A DNA stretch of 64,000 nt from Bugula neritina (lineage: Eukaryota; Bryozoa; Gymnolaemata; Cheilostomatida; Bugulidae), in the NCBI GenBank assembly GCA_964035545.1, contig OZ037768.1:18017200-18081199 (forward strand). Direction: 5' to 3'. The notes below the pieces were generated by a model. That model was not told where the DNA came from. It did no database searches and saw nothing but the letters and a program-made list of their open reading frames with translations. Made by a program: the position numbers and the translations under genes. Shown in pieces: positions 11,771 to 26,500 of this stretch (the first letter of the stretch is position 1; the number at the start of each line of letters is the position of its first letter).

Positions 11771-14700
11771 ATGTATGCTGGTCATCCTCAAGCAAGATTG
11801 AGAGCTCAACCCAGGGTCTGCCCTGATCAACGGTCACAGTTTGAAAATGGAGAATTTTTTCGAAAACTAACAAGAGAGTCAGAAGTAAGTTGGAAGAACT
11901 ATTTTTGGTGTAGTGTGTCCTACAGCTGTCTAAATCTAAAATCAAGTAACTGTAAGATTAACTCATCAAATTTAACTTTAAGTACGATTTGATTAAATTT
12001 AATACTAGTACTACAACTACAAGTTGAGGCTACAGAGTAAAACTAGCTGTAATAGTTACTCTTATGCTTATACTTATACCCAATAGTGTTCATATTGTGC
12101 TAACAAAATCCAAGTATTTTCTCAATGCTGGTGCATTAGACTTAGTTTCTTGAATAAAACCATATTGATATATTCAATTACAGTATTTTAATTCATTATT
12201 CAAATCTTGAGAATCAGAATCACTTCAAAAATTGTTTTACCACCAAGATAAATATATTATAACGTAATATTGTATTTATATATGCAATACAATAATATTA
12301 ATATAGGCACACAACTCAATGTTATATTATAACTCATATAAGCCCAAATGCAGTCCTATATTTATAATAAATTTGTATGTTGATATTTATGTTAGAATTA
12401 TAATACTACTATTACTATTAGTATTAACATAACACCAAATTTTAGTTCAACTACCAGCAGAAAAAATCTCTAGATTGTAGATGCATTTGATAAAAATAGA
12501 GTGGGATAGACAATATTGAGGATTCAATAATTCAATAGTTTTATAGCACCCAAAATAATTCAAGTGAAGGAAGCAAATTTTAAAGTGTGTAAGATATCTG
12601 AGACTGATGTGATGCAGATTGCTATTTATCTGGTTTCACAGATAATCTGAGGCGTGTCATATTCATTAAATTTAATACATTGGCTAGTGCTTATTGTAAA
12701 TTTGAAGTAAAAGCATGTTTTTTAACCATAAGCGTTATTCATATTATAGATACAACATTTCTTGAGCAGACAAATATGTCCATTTTAATATGTTTTCATG
12801 TAAAATTTCAAGTCGATAAAAATGGTGCCATGATAAAATAGTTAGTACTTTACAGGCTAATACCTGGTAACTATAAGTAATAACTTACCTAAAATACTTG
12901 ATTGAAGTTATATTACATTTTTAGTTGTTAATAAATATAGAGAAATAGAATTTAGATTTTATTATCCATTTATTGTCACATATAATAAATAATCTGTTAT
13001 AGTATCATCAACTGAAGGTGTCACACTCATTGTGTCAACTGGTTTTTTCAACCTCCAAAACTTACCTTACATTTAGGTTTGATAAGATTTTAGGCAAAAA
13101 AGCAGAGTTCATGTCAATATCAATAGTTACTGGGAAATTTATAAAACATTTCCGATCAATGTCAATGTCAATTTCCACTATTAAGTTTTCACATAGAAAT
13201 AATAATATCAAGCTAAATTTTTTTTCTTTATAAAAAAGTTGAATATGTAATTCCTATTTGTAAGACCTAATTTTTTGGGTAAAGGTTCATAATGCTGTAG
13301 TCACTAAATTTACAGATGGAATAATTTTACACATCCAAGGATTTATTTTGAAAAAAAATGTAAACCTCAAGATTTCTAAACAATTTGAAAAAAATTAAAA
13401 CCCACAAAAACTATACATATTTTTATTAGCAGTTTGTTATACTCTGATTCTCAACTAGTAGTTTAAAAAGATGACTTTTACAACTGTATTCACTTTTAGA
13501 TGACCTGATAATTTCATAGCTCTCCATCTGAGCTAAATGATTATTATTTCTACCAGAACTCGCAACTTTTTACATTAGATTGATTGAAGACAAGTCCAAA
13601 CTGTATTTCTACCATCACCTGTTTACATTATATTTTTAAACTTCATCTATATGTTGAGTTTAGCAAAGAAATACTTTTAAGATTAAATGAATATATCTAG
13701 CAAGTAATGCTAAATTTGGTTTTAGATAAGGTACACTGGTTACAGAGATCGCCCCACTCAAGAGAGGCAGGCTAAATTCCAACAAGAATGCCGGGAAGGA
13801 CATGCAGATGTGGTGAGTTTTGCATAATTTTCAAATCGCTGTAATAAGTTATTTGTAGAATCATTAAGTATTAACTTCATAGGCATAGCCTACCTAAAAG
13901 TTTCTTGTAAAAGTTGAAAACTTAATGAAGTTATTCTTCGCCAATCGGTACAATTCTGTCTTGAGAGTTGTTGCATTTGTGTGATATTTAGAAGATATTT
14001 ACAAGAATAAAGTGACAATCAACCCATTTTCACCACTGATAAGGATTAGCAATACTAACAATTATATCTCAGTCATTGCTAGTAAACATAAAAGAATGTG
14101 TAAATAACATTTGTTAAACTAATCAGTCTGAATTCACAGTCATTGATTCAGTAACCTGCATTTTCTATTATGTATCTACTTTTACTGTAAATTAGTCTAA
14201 AATATTATTATAAACTATGGATTGTATGAATATGATTGTTGCCTATAGTTGTGTTATATCAGTTTATCTGGTTATGATAATGTTTACTTGCATTCACAAC
14301 TACCTTCAGTATTTCTAAAATTCAACAATACCTAAGAAAATGAATGAAGATAATGGCAGTGACACTTGGGCTTGAGTTGACATAGCAATTATTTAAAGAG
14401 AGACAGATATTCAGTTATTTACAAACTATACCTAATATTTGCATTCTAGAATATTTTATGACTGAACCTAAGGCTTCTAAGCCATGACGCTGGAAGCTTT
14501 TGAATGTCCATATAATTCGAAGCTCAAGAACTGTCTAACTGGGTTAAAATAATTAGGATAATATATTACTGCACATAAAGCAAATGATGAGCATACATGT
14601 CCACATTATAGCCAATTAGTAGTGTCACTCACCCTACTGTCAGATAAGAGTTGCTGTTCATCCTGTCACCACTAACAATTGACCATTGGTCACTAGATGC

Positions 14701-17700
14701 TTACTTCCCATGCCAAAACCTATTAAATGATTATGCAACCTTGTTTAATGCGTGAGTTTGGCAGGGCTTGCTGGCACCAATGGTGTATATTTTAATAGCA
14801 GTGTTCATTATTTAGCATACACTGTCTTTTCAGTAAGCAGCTGATTTTAGTTATGACATGCGTTTATGTGTAAATTGTTATTAAATGCAATTTATGTATC
14901 TTGTAGTCATTTGTAAATAATGGAACGAATTTGGCTCTAAGCTTTGCAGCAGATCCGTACAGTGAGAACTCAGATGATCGGTTGCCAACAAAAGAAACGG
15001 TAGACTTTGAAAAAGAACAAGGAAAGGTTGGTGTTTTGTCCAGTATGAGACCAATATCAAACCATGCCTCTTCCACAGGAGTGACTAGTGGGTTTTGTGT
15101 TAAACTGTTACAGAGCCAGTAGTCTGCTTGTAGCTATTAATAGATAATAGTACACCATGCCAGTACGTCCAGTTTGTAATCAACAAGTATGGCCGAGCTC
15201 TACTAATCACTTTTGGTAATATGTTCTGTTGGCATTACCTTATCCCTTGTAATAATATGACACCTTGGAGTGCAGAAGGGCAGAGGGTTTAATCATATCT
15301 GCTTTAAAGCTTAACCAAGTGCTAACATTACATGTAACTTTCCTTTGGCTGGGTATTACATAAAACATATGGCTAGATGCAAGCATGCAAGCAATGTTTT
15401 TACCAATCTGAGTTTCCAAGATTTGCCATGAGGCTAGGATTATTAGCTACCGACAGAATTTATAAGAAATCTGCTTTGTCACTCAGATATTTCCTCCTCG
15501 CAATTGCAAGGAAATTCAATGTTATCAGCTAAATTCCAACAAATGAAGCTAGTTTGACCAGAGACTGTTCGGGAAGTTTCATTTGCTGATAAGCAGTCTT
15601 TGTCAGCTGTGAAAGTATCATGCCTTAGCCTATTTTCCATTTCCATACTCTTCTTTAAGAAGTGCACATGAGTAAATAATTTCCATAGAGCAGATTAGAA
15701 GGTATTAGAATTAGTTTTAGTATGCATTATAATTATGTATTACACCATAATCAATCAATTCTAATAAGGAATCTTTGATCGGTATTGCTTATTGAAGACA
15801 GTTTATTGAACGTTCTACTATCTACTGTTGAAGCCTTTTCTCCAAGTAATTAAAACTCATCTACACCTGTTGACTCCATGTAATATTTTATTCAAAAATA
15901 ACCTAATAGTATTTATTATGTATATAATTGTTGGTTTGTGCTAAATTGAATTTATGCTGGTTTTGGCTAAGGTTAAAGAGTGCATAAATGATATGCTAAT
16001 AAAAATGTAAATATGATTGGATTGAGGCAAATGTTTTTTATTACAATTCATATAATAAAATGTGTTGCAATCCAAGTGACACATGCAAATAACCACAACT
16101 AGAGTTTTAACAGAACTTTGGTCAACTCCAAACCCATCTCGTCCTTCCTTATTAAGTCACAGTGGAAATTCAGATTCAGATTAAAAGCTGAATATAATGA
16201 GGTTCAAATAAGTTCCTCCACCTGCATGAATAGTTGAACTATATCCCTCGCTTCGCAATGAACAACTTTATTTAGATTTTAGTGTATGTAATGAAAACCA
16301 ACTGATTTATTGGGTAAAGAAATAGTTTTACTCTGCAAAAGTGCAGGAAAGGCCAAAAATTTATGGTTTAAAAGAAGTTTTAAGCTGGTGAACAATAAAA
16401 ACTAATGAACATACTTTTCAATATTCTAATTAAATTTAATGCGACTGATGATTGAGATTTATAATTAATTTGAAAATGACACCGTATATCTTGAAAAGTA
16501 AAAATGCATTTTCAATAACCTACGATGATTTAAATAAATATGCTCAATAAATTGAAGATATCTTTATCCTCTCCAGTCATGCATCGTCGGAAAAAGTTTT
16601 TTCTTAGCAAAAACCTTTTATTTTATTTGACATTGAGATGACTTGCAAGTAATTTTCTCTGTAAAATAATATTTAAAACAATATTGTTGACTATAAATCT
16701 GATTATAAACCTGGAGGTTTGCTATTTTCTTGCTCAACATTTTAAGCTGAATAAAAATTTAACAGAATCAAACGTGAGACAAGATACATTATTTGTATTT
16801 ATCTGAATAGGGTGAAGAATAAACTTTTTTCTAATTTCTCTCTCGCTTCTTAAGAGTTTTTTTAGCAATAGCAATGTAGAACCAGAACAGGAATAAATTT
16901 TAACTATTCATGTGGGACTCTAAACTACTCTTCAGTTATGTGTTATTTAATATGCGACAAAATGTGATGTAGGAGCAATGGTGATTTTTATAAAATTAAC
17001 ATATTATACATTATAAAATATTATTTGTAAAGAAAATAAAAGTCAAGAGTCCACTAATAGTGCTTAATATTAGAAAAGCAAAATGTTCATCAAATTAAAT
17101 AGAACAAGTTTAGACATCAAATATCCACGGTTTTACTCGATGCTTATGAGCTTACTTGAGGAAACAGAAATTATTTGCCATCTTCAAATATTATATTTAG
17201 TAAAGATTTATAGTATTAAGAAAATATTCTTGTTTATATAATATTCTGGCTAAACAAGTTTATATAGAAAAGTTAAAAATATTGTCTACTATTCAAGGTC
17301 GTTCAAGTGTCAACACTAAGTGTTTATATCTAGTAATTATAGCAACTTCCAGAAAAACTGAACCGACTTGGTGGTACACCATCTCACAAACATGCACCTA
17401 GTAACACCTAGTAACCGGTAGCTAAGCTCTTGAAATAGCCTAAAATGTGGTAAAAACTAACTTATTTATACCCATACCCACAAAAATATGAGACAGGATA
17501 AGATAAGTGGCAAGCCTTCTCATTGTCTTGCCATAAATGGGAAACTCATCATTTTCAACAACACCTAGTATGTCTCTCAAGAACTTTTCCTTTATCAAAC
17601 TTCCCAACTGTTTCCCAACAAAGAATAAATTAAGTGCTTTCTGAACAAAGCATCATTAAAAATGGCAAAGTTCTTATTCATACTTTGTTTGGTGGCTTAG

Positions 17701-19779
17701 AGTATGACTTTATGTTGCAGGTTCATTTGAAAGCCAGATTTATACTGAATGGTGTTTGTGTGATATGGAAAGGATGGATTGACTGTAACAGACTAGATGG
17801 CACTGGCTGCTTGGAATTTGATGAAGAAAAGTCGTTGGTGAGCAAATGGTGTCCATATACAAGTATATCTATTTATATTTTTAATATGTTTACTATGAAA
17901 TATATCTAATATATTTAATATATTAGAAATATATTATATAGCAAATGAAATATATTTAGCAAATTATTTGATCTTGAATATATAATAAATAATTAAGAAA
18001 ATAGAAATGCTGGAACTCTGTGTAATTGCTATTACGATTTTATTAGAAAATATAACAGTAGTAATTACAGATCTTTAATTCTCGTTATAATATCAATGTC
18101 TGAGAACGTTAGATATCTATGACTATTATTTATTACTCCTCCCACCCTGCTATCAGCTTATACTTTTGTGTTGGAGATTTCAAGTAAATGTAGTCTATAC
18201 TAAAACATGGAGAGTGGTTAGTAGTGATGGTAAACACTTCTATTACTGGAAAGTAGGTCACCAGTGTTATGTGCCACCAACAGAATTTACTAAACAAAAT
18301 AAATTATAATTAAATCAATTTTGTAGATGGAAGAGTCAAAGGAGAGGGAAAGGCAAGAAAAAATTGCTTTACAAATACAAGAATTTAATCAGCAGCACAG
18401 ATTATACAGTGATCAAGAGCGGCAGGCTGAGGAGTCCGAGGTATGTGTTTTACTGTCAATTAACTTTGCCTGGAAAATTTCTTCTTTTGAGTTTGAAAGT
18501 TTAGAGTGTAAAATCTGTATCGAACAAGACTCGACTCTGGATTTTTTTCTTATAAGAATTCTGTTGTAAAACTGGTTTACGAAGTTCATAAAAAATCTGG
18601 TTTTAAGCAGAAAACATACATCTGTTCTCTTGAACGCATAAAAGGTCCCAAAACATTTGATAAAAACTTTAACAACACCAAAGAGTTTATTGCTCTTTCC
18701 TCAAATGAAAATCTGTAACATCTTGGACTTCAGAGTAATTTGACTCTCTGGGACAGTGTGGTACAGCAGATTATGTGGTAACTACTAGTATGACTGGATT
18801 ACTAACTCACTCTAAGTGACAAAACAACACTGTGGTTATACACGAGACCACAGGACTTCACTTGTATTGTATATAACTAAATAAGGATAGCACTGCTTAG
18901 CAAACAGTGAAGGGGCAGTGGCAAGTAATCTGGGTAAACAGGAAGTAATTAACAGTTCCATCAGCGTTACTTGTGGTCGAGAATTAATAAAGTAGCAAAG
19001 TCAAAAATAAGATTATTTTGCCCTATATATGCATTATGTTATCACCAACTTCTTGGAAATACTGTAACTAATGTGATATTACTGTAAAATATTGCTCTGC
19101 CGTAATGTAGTAATGTAATTGCTCCACAGGGAACCTAATAGATTTGTGAAAGGTTTGTGCAAAAAAGGACATGTCACAGAATTAAAACAGGATGTCTGCT
19201 ACCAGACAATCTTAGAAGTTATTTAGAGTTAATAAAATAGCTATCAATTATGAAAAATACTTGTTTAACATCGTGTCAATTACAGGCTATTGAATGTAAA
19301 AATATCTAGAGATTTAAAATTGTAGCAAGTTGTAATAAAAGTACATCACAAAATGGAAACCACAGCTAATAAAATATTGTTGGGCCCTTTCAGGAACCAC
19401 AGAATCTGTAGAATAAATTCATTTATTAAAGGTGAATTTGATTTGAATAAATTAGTTGGAGTAAAATACTAGAAAAGAAATAACATTTGGTTGAAGATAG
19501 AGAAACTCTAAGTGTTAAAATGTGAAGTATATTTTGAGAGTTATTATCGCCAACATGCTGGCAGTTGGATAGAAAATTCATTGTACGTTGCTACTTCCAT
19601 ATGCTTTTAATAACCATTTTCAAATGTGTAAATATGAAAACAACGTTCAGAGCCAATTTGCTATGTGCTAGGTTCTATTTCTCATTCAACATGAAATTAA
19701 TAACTGAGTTGTTTGTGTTTTGCAGAATTTAAGACGAATGAGGAGAAACGGAGGTATAAAACTGGAGCAACCATTATGA
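11771..19779 (+). CDS. CBFB: core-binding factor subunit beta (Runx partner)
   Basis: Six exons, all joined in phase 0: 11771-11884, 13726-13812, 14907-15026, 17721-17837, 18327-18440, 19726-19779; 201 aa with stop TGA. The chain reads PDQRSQFENGEFFRKLTRE, then RYTGYRDRPTQERQAKFQ, SFVNNGTNLALSF, then LNGVCVIWKGWIDCNRLDG and GCLEFDEE, which are hallmark CBF-beta sequences in the right order. The C-terminal 55 residues are a charged Glu/Arg/Gln helix. Family knowledge: CBF-beta does not bind DNA itself; it binds the Runt domain, raises its DNA affinity and protects it from degradation. The start at 11771 gives about 12 extra residues before the usual conserved N-terminus (PRV.PDQR), so the start, or an unseen upstream exon, is the least sure part. 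It is convergent with the FYVE-armadillo gene, 724 bp between stops. Confidence 0.95.
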
Positions 19780-20502
19780 TTTTATAGCAAGCAGATACAG
19801 TTTATCTCACAAGATCTCACTCCATATTAGCCCAGAGTTCCTAAACTCTTTATCTAGTTAAACAACTTGTAAATCCTGGCTACAAATAGTTAAGGAAGTA
19901 GATAAAGAGTCAAGAGTTTCATAAGAAATGGTTTTTGTTGTGCTTTTATTTTGCTACAAAAGTGAAGAAAGAAAACACAACAAGGCCTTGTACGAGTGCA
20001 ATGATCCTTGGTTGTTTTCATTGCTTATTCTCATTTTTTACACTTTTGTACCAACCTTTTATTCCATGTAAATAATTATTATAAAGATAGCCAGTATGAA
20101 ATTTTTGTTTTTGAATGAAATTTTCATTCTCATTTAAAATCGAAATCAAAAGCCTGCATAATTATATAGCTGCTATGCATATATGGTGGTATTAGAGGAA
20201 ATCTAGTTGGTTATTGTGGCAATAATAATGATCACTAGTCACCATTCCTCAGTTTCCTAAGTTTTATTGGCTAGAAGCTTAATTCATGCACTAAAAGACA
20301 TCAAACGATACCAGATATTATTAGAGTTTACAATTTTTTATTATATTTTTCAACAGAATTCTGTGTATTATTCCTCAATAATGTTTTATTCAATCATTAG
20401 AAACAATTTTACAAAAATGTTGTATAAAAATAAATTATAATACAAATTAGCCACAAAGTTACCAACGACCTAGCTTTATTATAATGATTGAATAAATTTC
20501 AG
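19780..20502. other. tail-to-tail intergenic region
   Basis: This 723-bp spacer is shared by the 3' ends of CBFB (plus) and the FYVE-armadillo gene (minus). It is AT-rich with no additional gene. A minus-strand AATAAA occurs at 20480-20475; I found no canonical plus-strand AATAAA for CBFB by eye. Confidence 0.6.
20475..20480 (-). promoter_or_regulatory. candidate poly(A) signal of the FYVE-armadillo gene
   Basis: AATAAA on the minus strand starts 23 bases after the TGA stop (20505-20503). If used, the 3' UTR would be very short; further AATAAA words follow about 40 bases downstream. Confidence 0.35.
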
Positions 20503-23500
20503 TCAGGGCCTACAAACAGTGACTGTAACGTCACTAAATGCTTTGATAAGTAAAGATGAGACATTGGAAGCTCTTGCCAACTTGGTAAGGAACAGTTCTC
20601 CTTTGTTTCTGTTGAAATAAAAAACATATTCACCATCAAACATTGAAAAAACTGAATCTTTGAGTGTCCAAAATCAAATGTTATATAGCATAAACCAGAA
20701 AATAGATTATTAAGATTAAGTAAATTATGTGATAATTTAATTGCCTCTAGTCAAAAAGGCTTTTGATGTGGTGCAAAAGCAAAAAAGTTCTTTCCCTGTA
20801 TTGAGAGTCTTCAAAAGCATTTAAATCTGCAGTTGACATGTAGGTAATACATAATATAAGAGATTTTAATTTTGTATAAATTTCAAATAAAAGTTGTGCA
20901 ATCTCATGTGAAGAATGTGAATGTGAACAAGTGTAAAATCTGGCAGTGAATGTTTGCACCAGATACAAGCTTACAAGCTTCTCATGTCATTTGGTGCTTT
21001 AGCTTTCATAAAACAAATATTCAAGTCAATTTTAATGATGTTACAATGTCTATGTAATGTACAACAACGAAAGCATATCGGATTTTTTATAACAAAATAA
21101 TGGAAGAGGTAGCTTTTTACCCCACGTTAGATTTGAAACTTGACTTTTTAAAAACAAGGATACTATTATTTACTCATATTATTATCTATTTAGATGGTAC
21201 ACCATCTAACTAGTCTTTATACCTGCTGATGAGTTGACTGGTTTGTTCTGGAGACTGAATAAGTAGATGAATCAACATTGATAGAGAGTGATTCTCGATC
21301 ATCTTATCCGCCACTAATTCGAGGCCAGCCAGCACTTTGGGTATGATATTTATCTAATAAAGATATACAAAAGATGTACCATTCCCCCAAATACAGAATT
21401 ATTAGATATTTATCCACTACTTGTAAAGATGAGCATATTCTGGTGGCAATAAATTACTTATTGCACTGAAAATGTCAGAATCTTGTGTAACCTCAACTCA
21501 CCACAACTGCAAATCCTGGTCACAAATGGAATTTTGTTCCAATCCCAAAAAAATAAATTAATACACAATAATATAAAATACATCTTGTAGCCGGCTTAGC
21601 TGGTGGTTTTGTGTCTAAGTACTAGCATGAATATTTAATAAATTATCAACACTTAGTAAGCATGTTATGCAAAACAAAATAACAAGCGCAGCAAATGTCC
21701 ACTGTTGTTTTTTGGTAAGAGTAACAGCTATGCAAGAGCTATAAATGGAATGACAGTATTGAAATTGGAAAATGTTAATTGAATTCTGTAATACTGAAAT
21801 AGTTTTCAACCATAAACTAAACAAAGGTTGACTAAAAGATGGAATAATAAATAAGATTTTACAAGAGAAACAGGTGGATGGGATCAGATGTAGCTGTAAG
21901 GTTTATACTCATTACCCTTAAACACACAATAGAAATGAAAAATATCGATAAAATATTTAAATAAATTTAAATAATAGAACTGATTGTATGCTAAATCCAT
22001 GCAAATAATCAGCTACTAATGCAATTAAAGAAGGTTCAATGAGATTTGTAATAAATTTATCAAGAATGTTGCAATATTTTAAACATCTACAAGTGAATTG
22101 CACAATTTCTAGATGTAACTGCAAGTATAATACTTACCAGATGATGTGTATTTTGAGAATGCTGGGAGAAGTTAGACAAAGCTCTTATGACGTGTTGGTA
22201 ATACGGGGCTTTCGGATCTCCAACCAGTGGATGCAGTTGGCTTATTACCTGAGCTAGATGAGACTGAAACAAACATAAAAATGTAACAACTTTATGGGGG
22301 GGATGCAAGGTCTATAAATCATAGGTTTTAATATAATAGATTTTTGGCAATTTTATGATGCAAGGACATTTTATTTTAAATTATTTGTATTTTTGACATT
22401 TAGAGTTGTGTGGGAGTTTGAAAGATGAAACATTTTTTGATGGAATAAACTAACATTTTAGTTTGGGGTGAGAATATTTTGTACTTCTGTTTATCAGCTG
22501 ATCTGATGACATTACAATAATTATTTTTTATAAAAAGTGGTAAAGTGTACTAATAGTGTCAACATGTTTGTACTTTGTGCCTCGTGTTATGCTGCTTGAT
22601 TGACGTAAGAAATGGCACCATGCTCAGATATAGTTTGTGTAGAAAGTGTTTATCAAAAACGTGTGATGTTAACTAAGTATGTAAAAACCTTATGTAGGTT
22701 AATATAAGTACAACATTATATTACAAATAGTGTTTAAAATATTGTCATTAGTACATGATATTATAATTTATACCATAAATAGCACATATCTTAACCACAG
22801 GGTAGTTGAAAATTAATAATTTGCAGGGAAAAATTTATTGCATAAACCAACAGAATCCTAATTATTCATGAGTGATGAGTAATCAATGTAATCAAAACTC
22901 TAGGCCAGTTCTAATATGAATTGTAAAATGCAGATATTATGTTGAAGGAGAAGGCATCCAATGAACAGCCTATAGTTACAATTATAAATGCTGATTATTT
23001 TCCATGCTTAGTTTTTAATCTTAGAATGATTATTATTTGAACCATCTATATGATAGTTGGATAGAAGCTGGTAGTTTAGTAAAACCTGCAATGATTTTTA
23101 TAGTAAACTCCACGGAGAGCTTATTGCTTATACAAAATTGCTAGCTTCTCATATGACAGTACACTAACAAAAAGCATTTATCATATATATGCATTCCATT
23201 GCTATATTATTCTTATTTTACATCAACGTTTTGTGAGATTTAAACACAAAGAAGAGCAAAAACAACAAACAACAACACCTCAACTATTGCTTTCCTATGC
23301 ACTATAATTATAAAGTGGCACTCAACTTGAATCTGTTGCAATTTTCCTTCATTTTCATTACTTTGAAAGCAGGGAGAGCCACAAGTTGGTTAAAAATATA
23401 ACAACACACTTGACTGCACTCCACAAAACATGAGAAATAGAAATGAACTGTTTGCCTCTCACTTCATGTAGCTCATACTGTAAGCTTATACAAGCATAAC

Positions 23501-26500
23501 TCTCACATCAGTTCATATAGGGTAAAGGCCTTTAGAAACTAATTATTAAAATGTTATTTAATATGCAGGTTTACAATGATTTGAAAGCAATGTTTATATT
23601 TATATAACAAAATATTCTTACGTGACTTAACTTTATGATTAATAGTAATTTTAGTTGATAATTTGTTTGTTTGTTATAACTAAAAATACACTCTGCAGGT
23701 AAGCATACTAGAGATGATAGAATATTTCTCTGGTAAAGTTTTGTTGAATTAAGTTTAACTCGGTTGAATTAAGTTTAACTCGGTTGAATTAAGTTTAACT
23801 TGGTTGAGTTAAGTTTAACTTGGTTGAATTAAGTTTAACTTGGTTGAATTAAGTTTAACTTGGTTGAATTAAGTTTAACTTGGTTGAATTAAGTTTAACT
23901 TGGTTGAATTAAGTTTAACTTGGTTGAGTTAAGTCGGGAAATATTATGCTTAAGCCTATCCCATAATATTCTCATTATATCACAAGATGCAACTTTTTTA
24001 ACACACCTAAATTCAATATTGCATTTTCCAGCTTTACAAAACCACTTTCTATCCAGATAAAAGGTAGAAAGTAGTATTGATAAACTAAAGCCTCGAAATT
24101 GTGAAGAGGAAAGGCTAACTGGGGAACCAATCCAGCTCTCCTGCTATAATCATGACTTAATCATTACAGCTGCAACCATAATACCAAACATGCTGAGAAT
24201 AGCTAATAATAAAACTAAGTGGTTGATGATGTGTGACGATAGCTGTTTGTTCGGCATATTGTTGTAGTTATATTTGATTTTACATAACTATGGGGAAGTA
24301 ACTACTAATTAAACTGTTGGTGTCAGAAAAAGTTCACATAGTAAAATCCTCTTGTATCATTTATATGCATTAATATAAGACATTAACTATTCAAAAGTTG
24401 TTCCCGGTAGCGAATCATCAAACTTATATGTCTTAGAGTGCATTTGACCTGCCAATAACCAAGACTATGTGTGACCCATGGCCAGGTATCTCTTAGCACA
24501 AGCTGTGTTTTGTCTACTTGTCTACTAGTAATGATATCATGGCTTGAAACAAACAACCTTTATCTATATATGCTACTCTATTTTGGCAGGAATAGTTTGC
24601 AGAATCAAAGTTCTTTAATTGTTAAGTGAATCACCTATTCTATGCAAAACAGTCTCGATACAAAGACCTGCACACAGTATGAGCCAAATGGCCTGCATCA
24701 GCTGTTTGCCCAATCAAGAAAAATAAAGCGCAAGAACAACAAACATCATTACACATGTACATGTAGTATAGTTTAAGAAAGTAATAACACAGTGCTGACT
24801 GAATGCTGCTGATAAATTCCATACCAAAGTTCACCAGTGACAACCATGGCTATATATCTTTTCAATAAACAAAACATAACAACTAGAGCAGATCTTTTAA
24901 TTTTAAACCAATTGATTAATAATGAAATAAACAGAAATATTGCTTCATCAAAGTATATTGGCCTATATAATCAACACGTAGTCAAACCAGCAGAAGGTTT
25001 ACACACCTCTCAGCTAACCTATAATCATTAATCAAACTGTTATTTCCATGAATCAGAAGAGTTTGATATATGCATTTCCCTGCAGAAGATACTAGTAAAG
25101 TATAAATTCCAACAGACTTTGAAATATGTGTTTTTAAATGCATTAGTAATCTGAATAACATACTAACTTAGTGTTAGTATGCAAATTGGACAAAGACAAC
25201 ATATGATCTTTTTGATAAGCAAGTTTGCTGAAAAGTTTTTGATAGAGCAATTCCTTCCTATAACTAAGTGAGTTAATTTTAGTTACATCACTTTGATTTA
25301 ATGGACAATGAGTGAATTTTTAATAGTTGAGTCATGGTACAGAAAGAGATTTTTTAGTAACTTTATTAGATTGTGTGATAGCATGAGATTCAACAGATAG
25401 AACTATAAGCTGTGAGTACCTGAGTATCTGGAGCAAAGGCTAGATTTGCAACTAGACAAGTTACGTTGGTTAGCAGCTCATTGCTATTCTCCTTTTTCAA
25501 AGATTTACTTATATACGATGAAGTTGCCTCCACCTGAAACAATTGGCTTTGTGTCATCGTGATTGATTAGAGTAATATTGACGTAGCAGATTAGTCGTAT
25601 TATACTATGGCATTTCCTGGAGGGAGGTGCAGTAATGGAGAGATTGAGAAAAGCCTGTGTTCTAGATTACAAATGTAGCAAAAAAAGTTATATTCGCGAA
25701 AGAATTTCAACCTGAGCCCCAAACCAAAATTAATAAAAATATTAATGAACTTAGACTATCTCAATTTCTCCACTACTGCTCCTAATTAGAGGTAGGTGCA
25801 GTAATGGAGAGATTGAGCAAAGCCTGTGTTCTAGATTACAAATGTAGCAAAAGAAGTTATATTCTCGAAAGAATTTCAACCTGAGCCCCAAACCAAAATT
25901 ACTAAAAATATTAATGAACTTAGACTATCTCAATTTCTCCACTACTGCTCCTAATTACTCAAAACTCATATACAATAAATTTTACCTATCACTCTTCAGT
26001 ACTAGAGTATATAGAATAAATGTTTTCTGTACATGTTCTCAAAGCATTTGACAGAGTAAACAGCTTAAAGAGAGCAGTAATTTGCATATTTATCCAAATA
26101 GTTTAACATATGCCATGCATACAAATCTAATCAATAACTTAGAGCTAGGCTGTTGCAAACAAAGCTATGCATCACAGATACATCTTGGTAATTAAAATAC
26201 AAAACACCTTTATTTGAAACTTAGATAATATTTCTAAAACTTTATAAAGTTCTATAAAGAATACCATTTGTTTGAGTTATAATAATGTATTTACTATACA
26301 ATGACACATTTTAATAGCATTTATCCAAGTGCTGAGCAAGCTTTTCCAAAGAGCATACCAAAATCTTTACGTTTAGAGTTATTGACATCTGAGTACATCG
26401 AGATATGATTGCTATTGTTTATTACAATGTCAACGGCTACAATAAAAAACTAGAAAAAATATATATACTTCAATATTAGAAATAGTGCAGTTCAATTACT

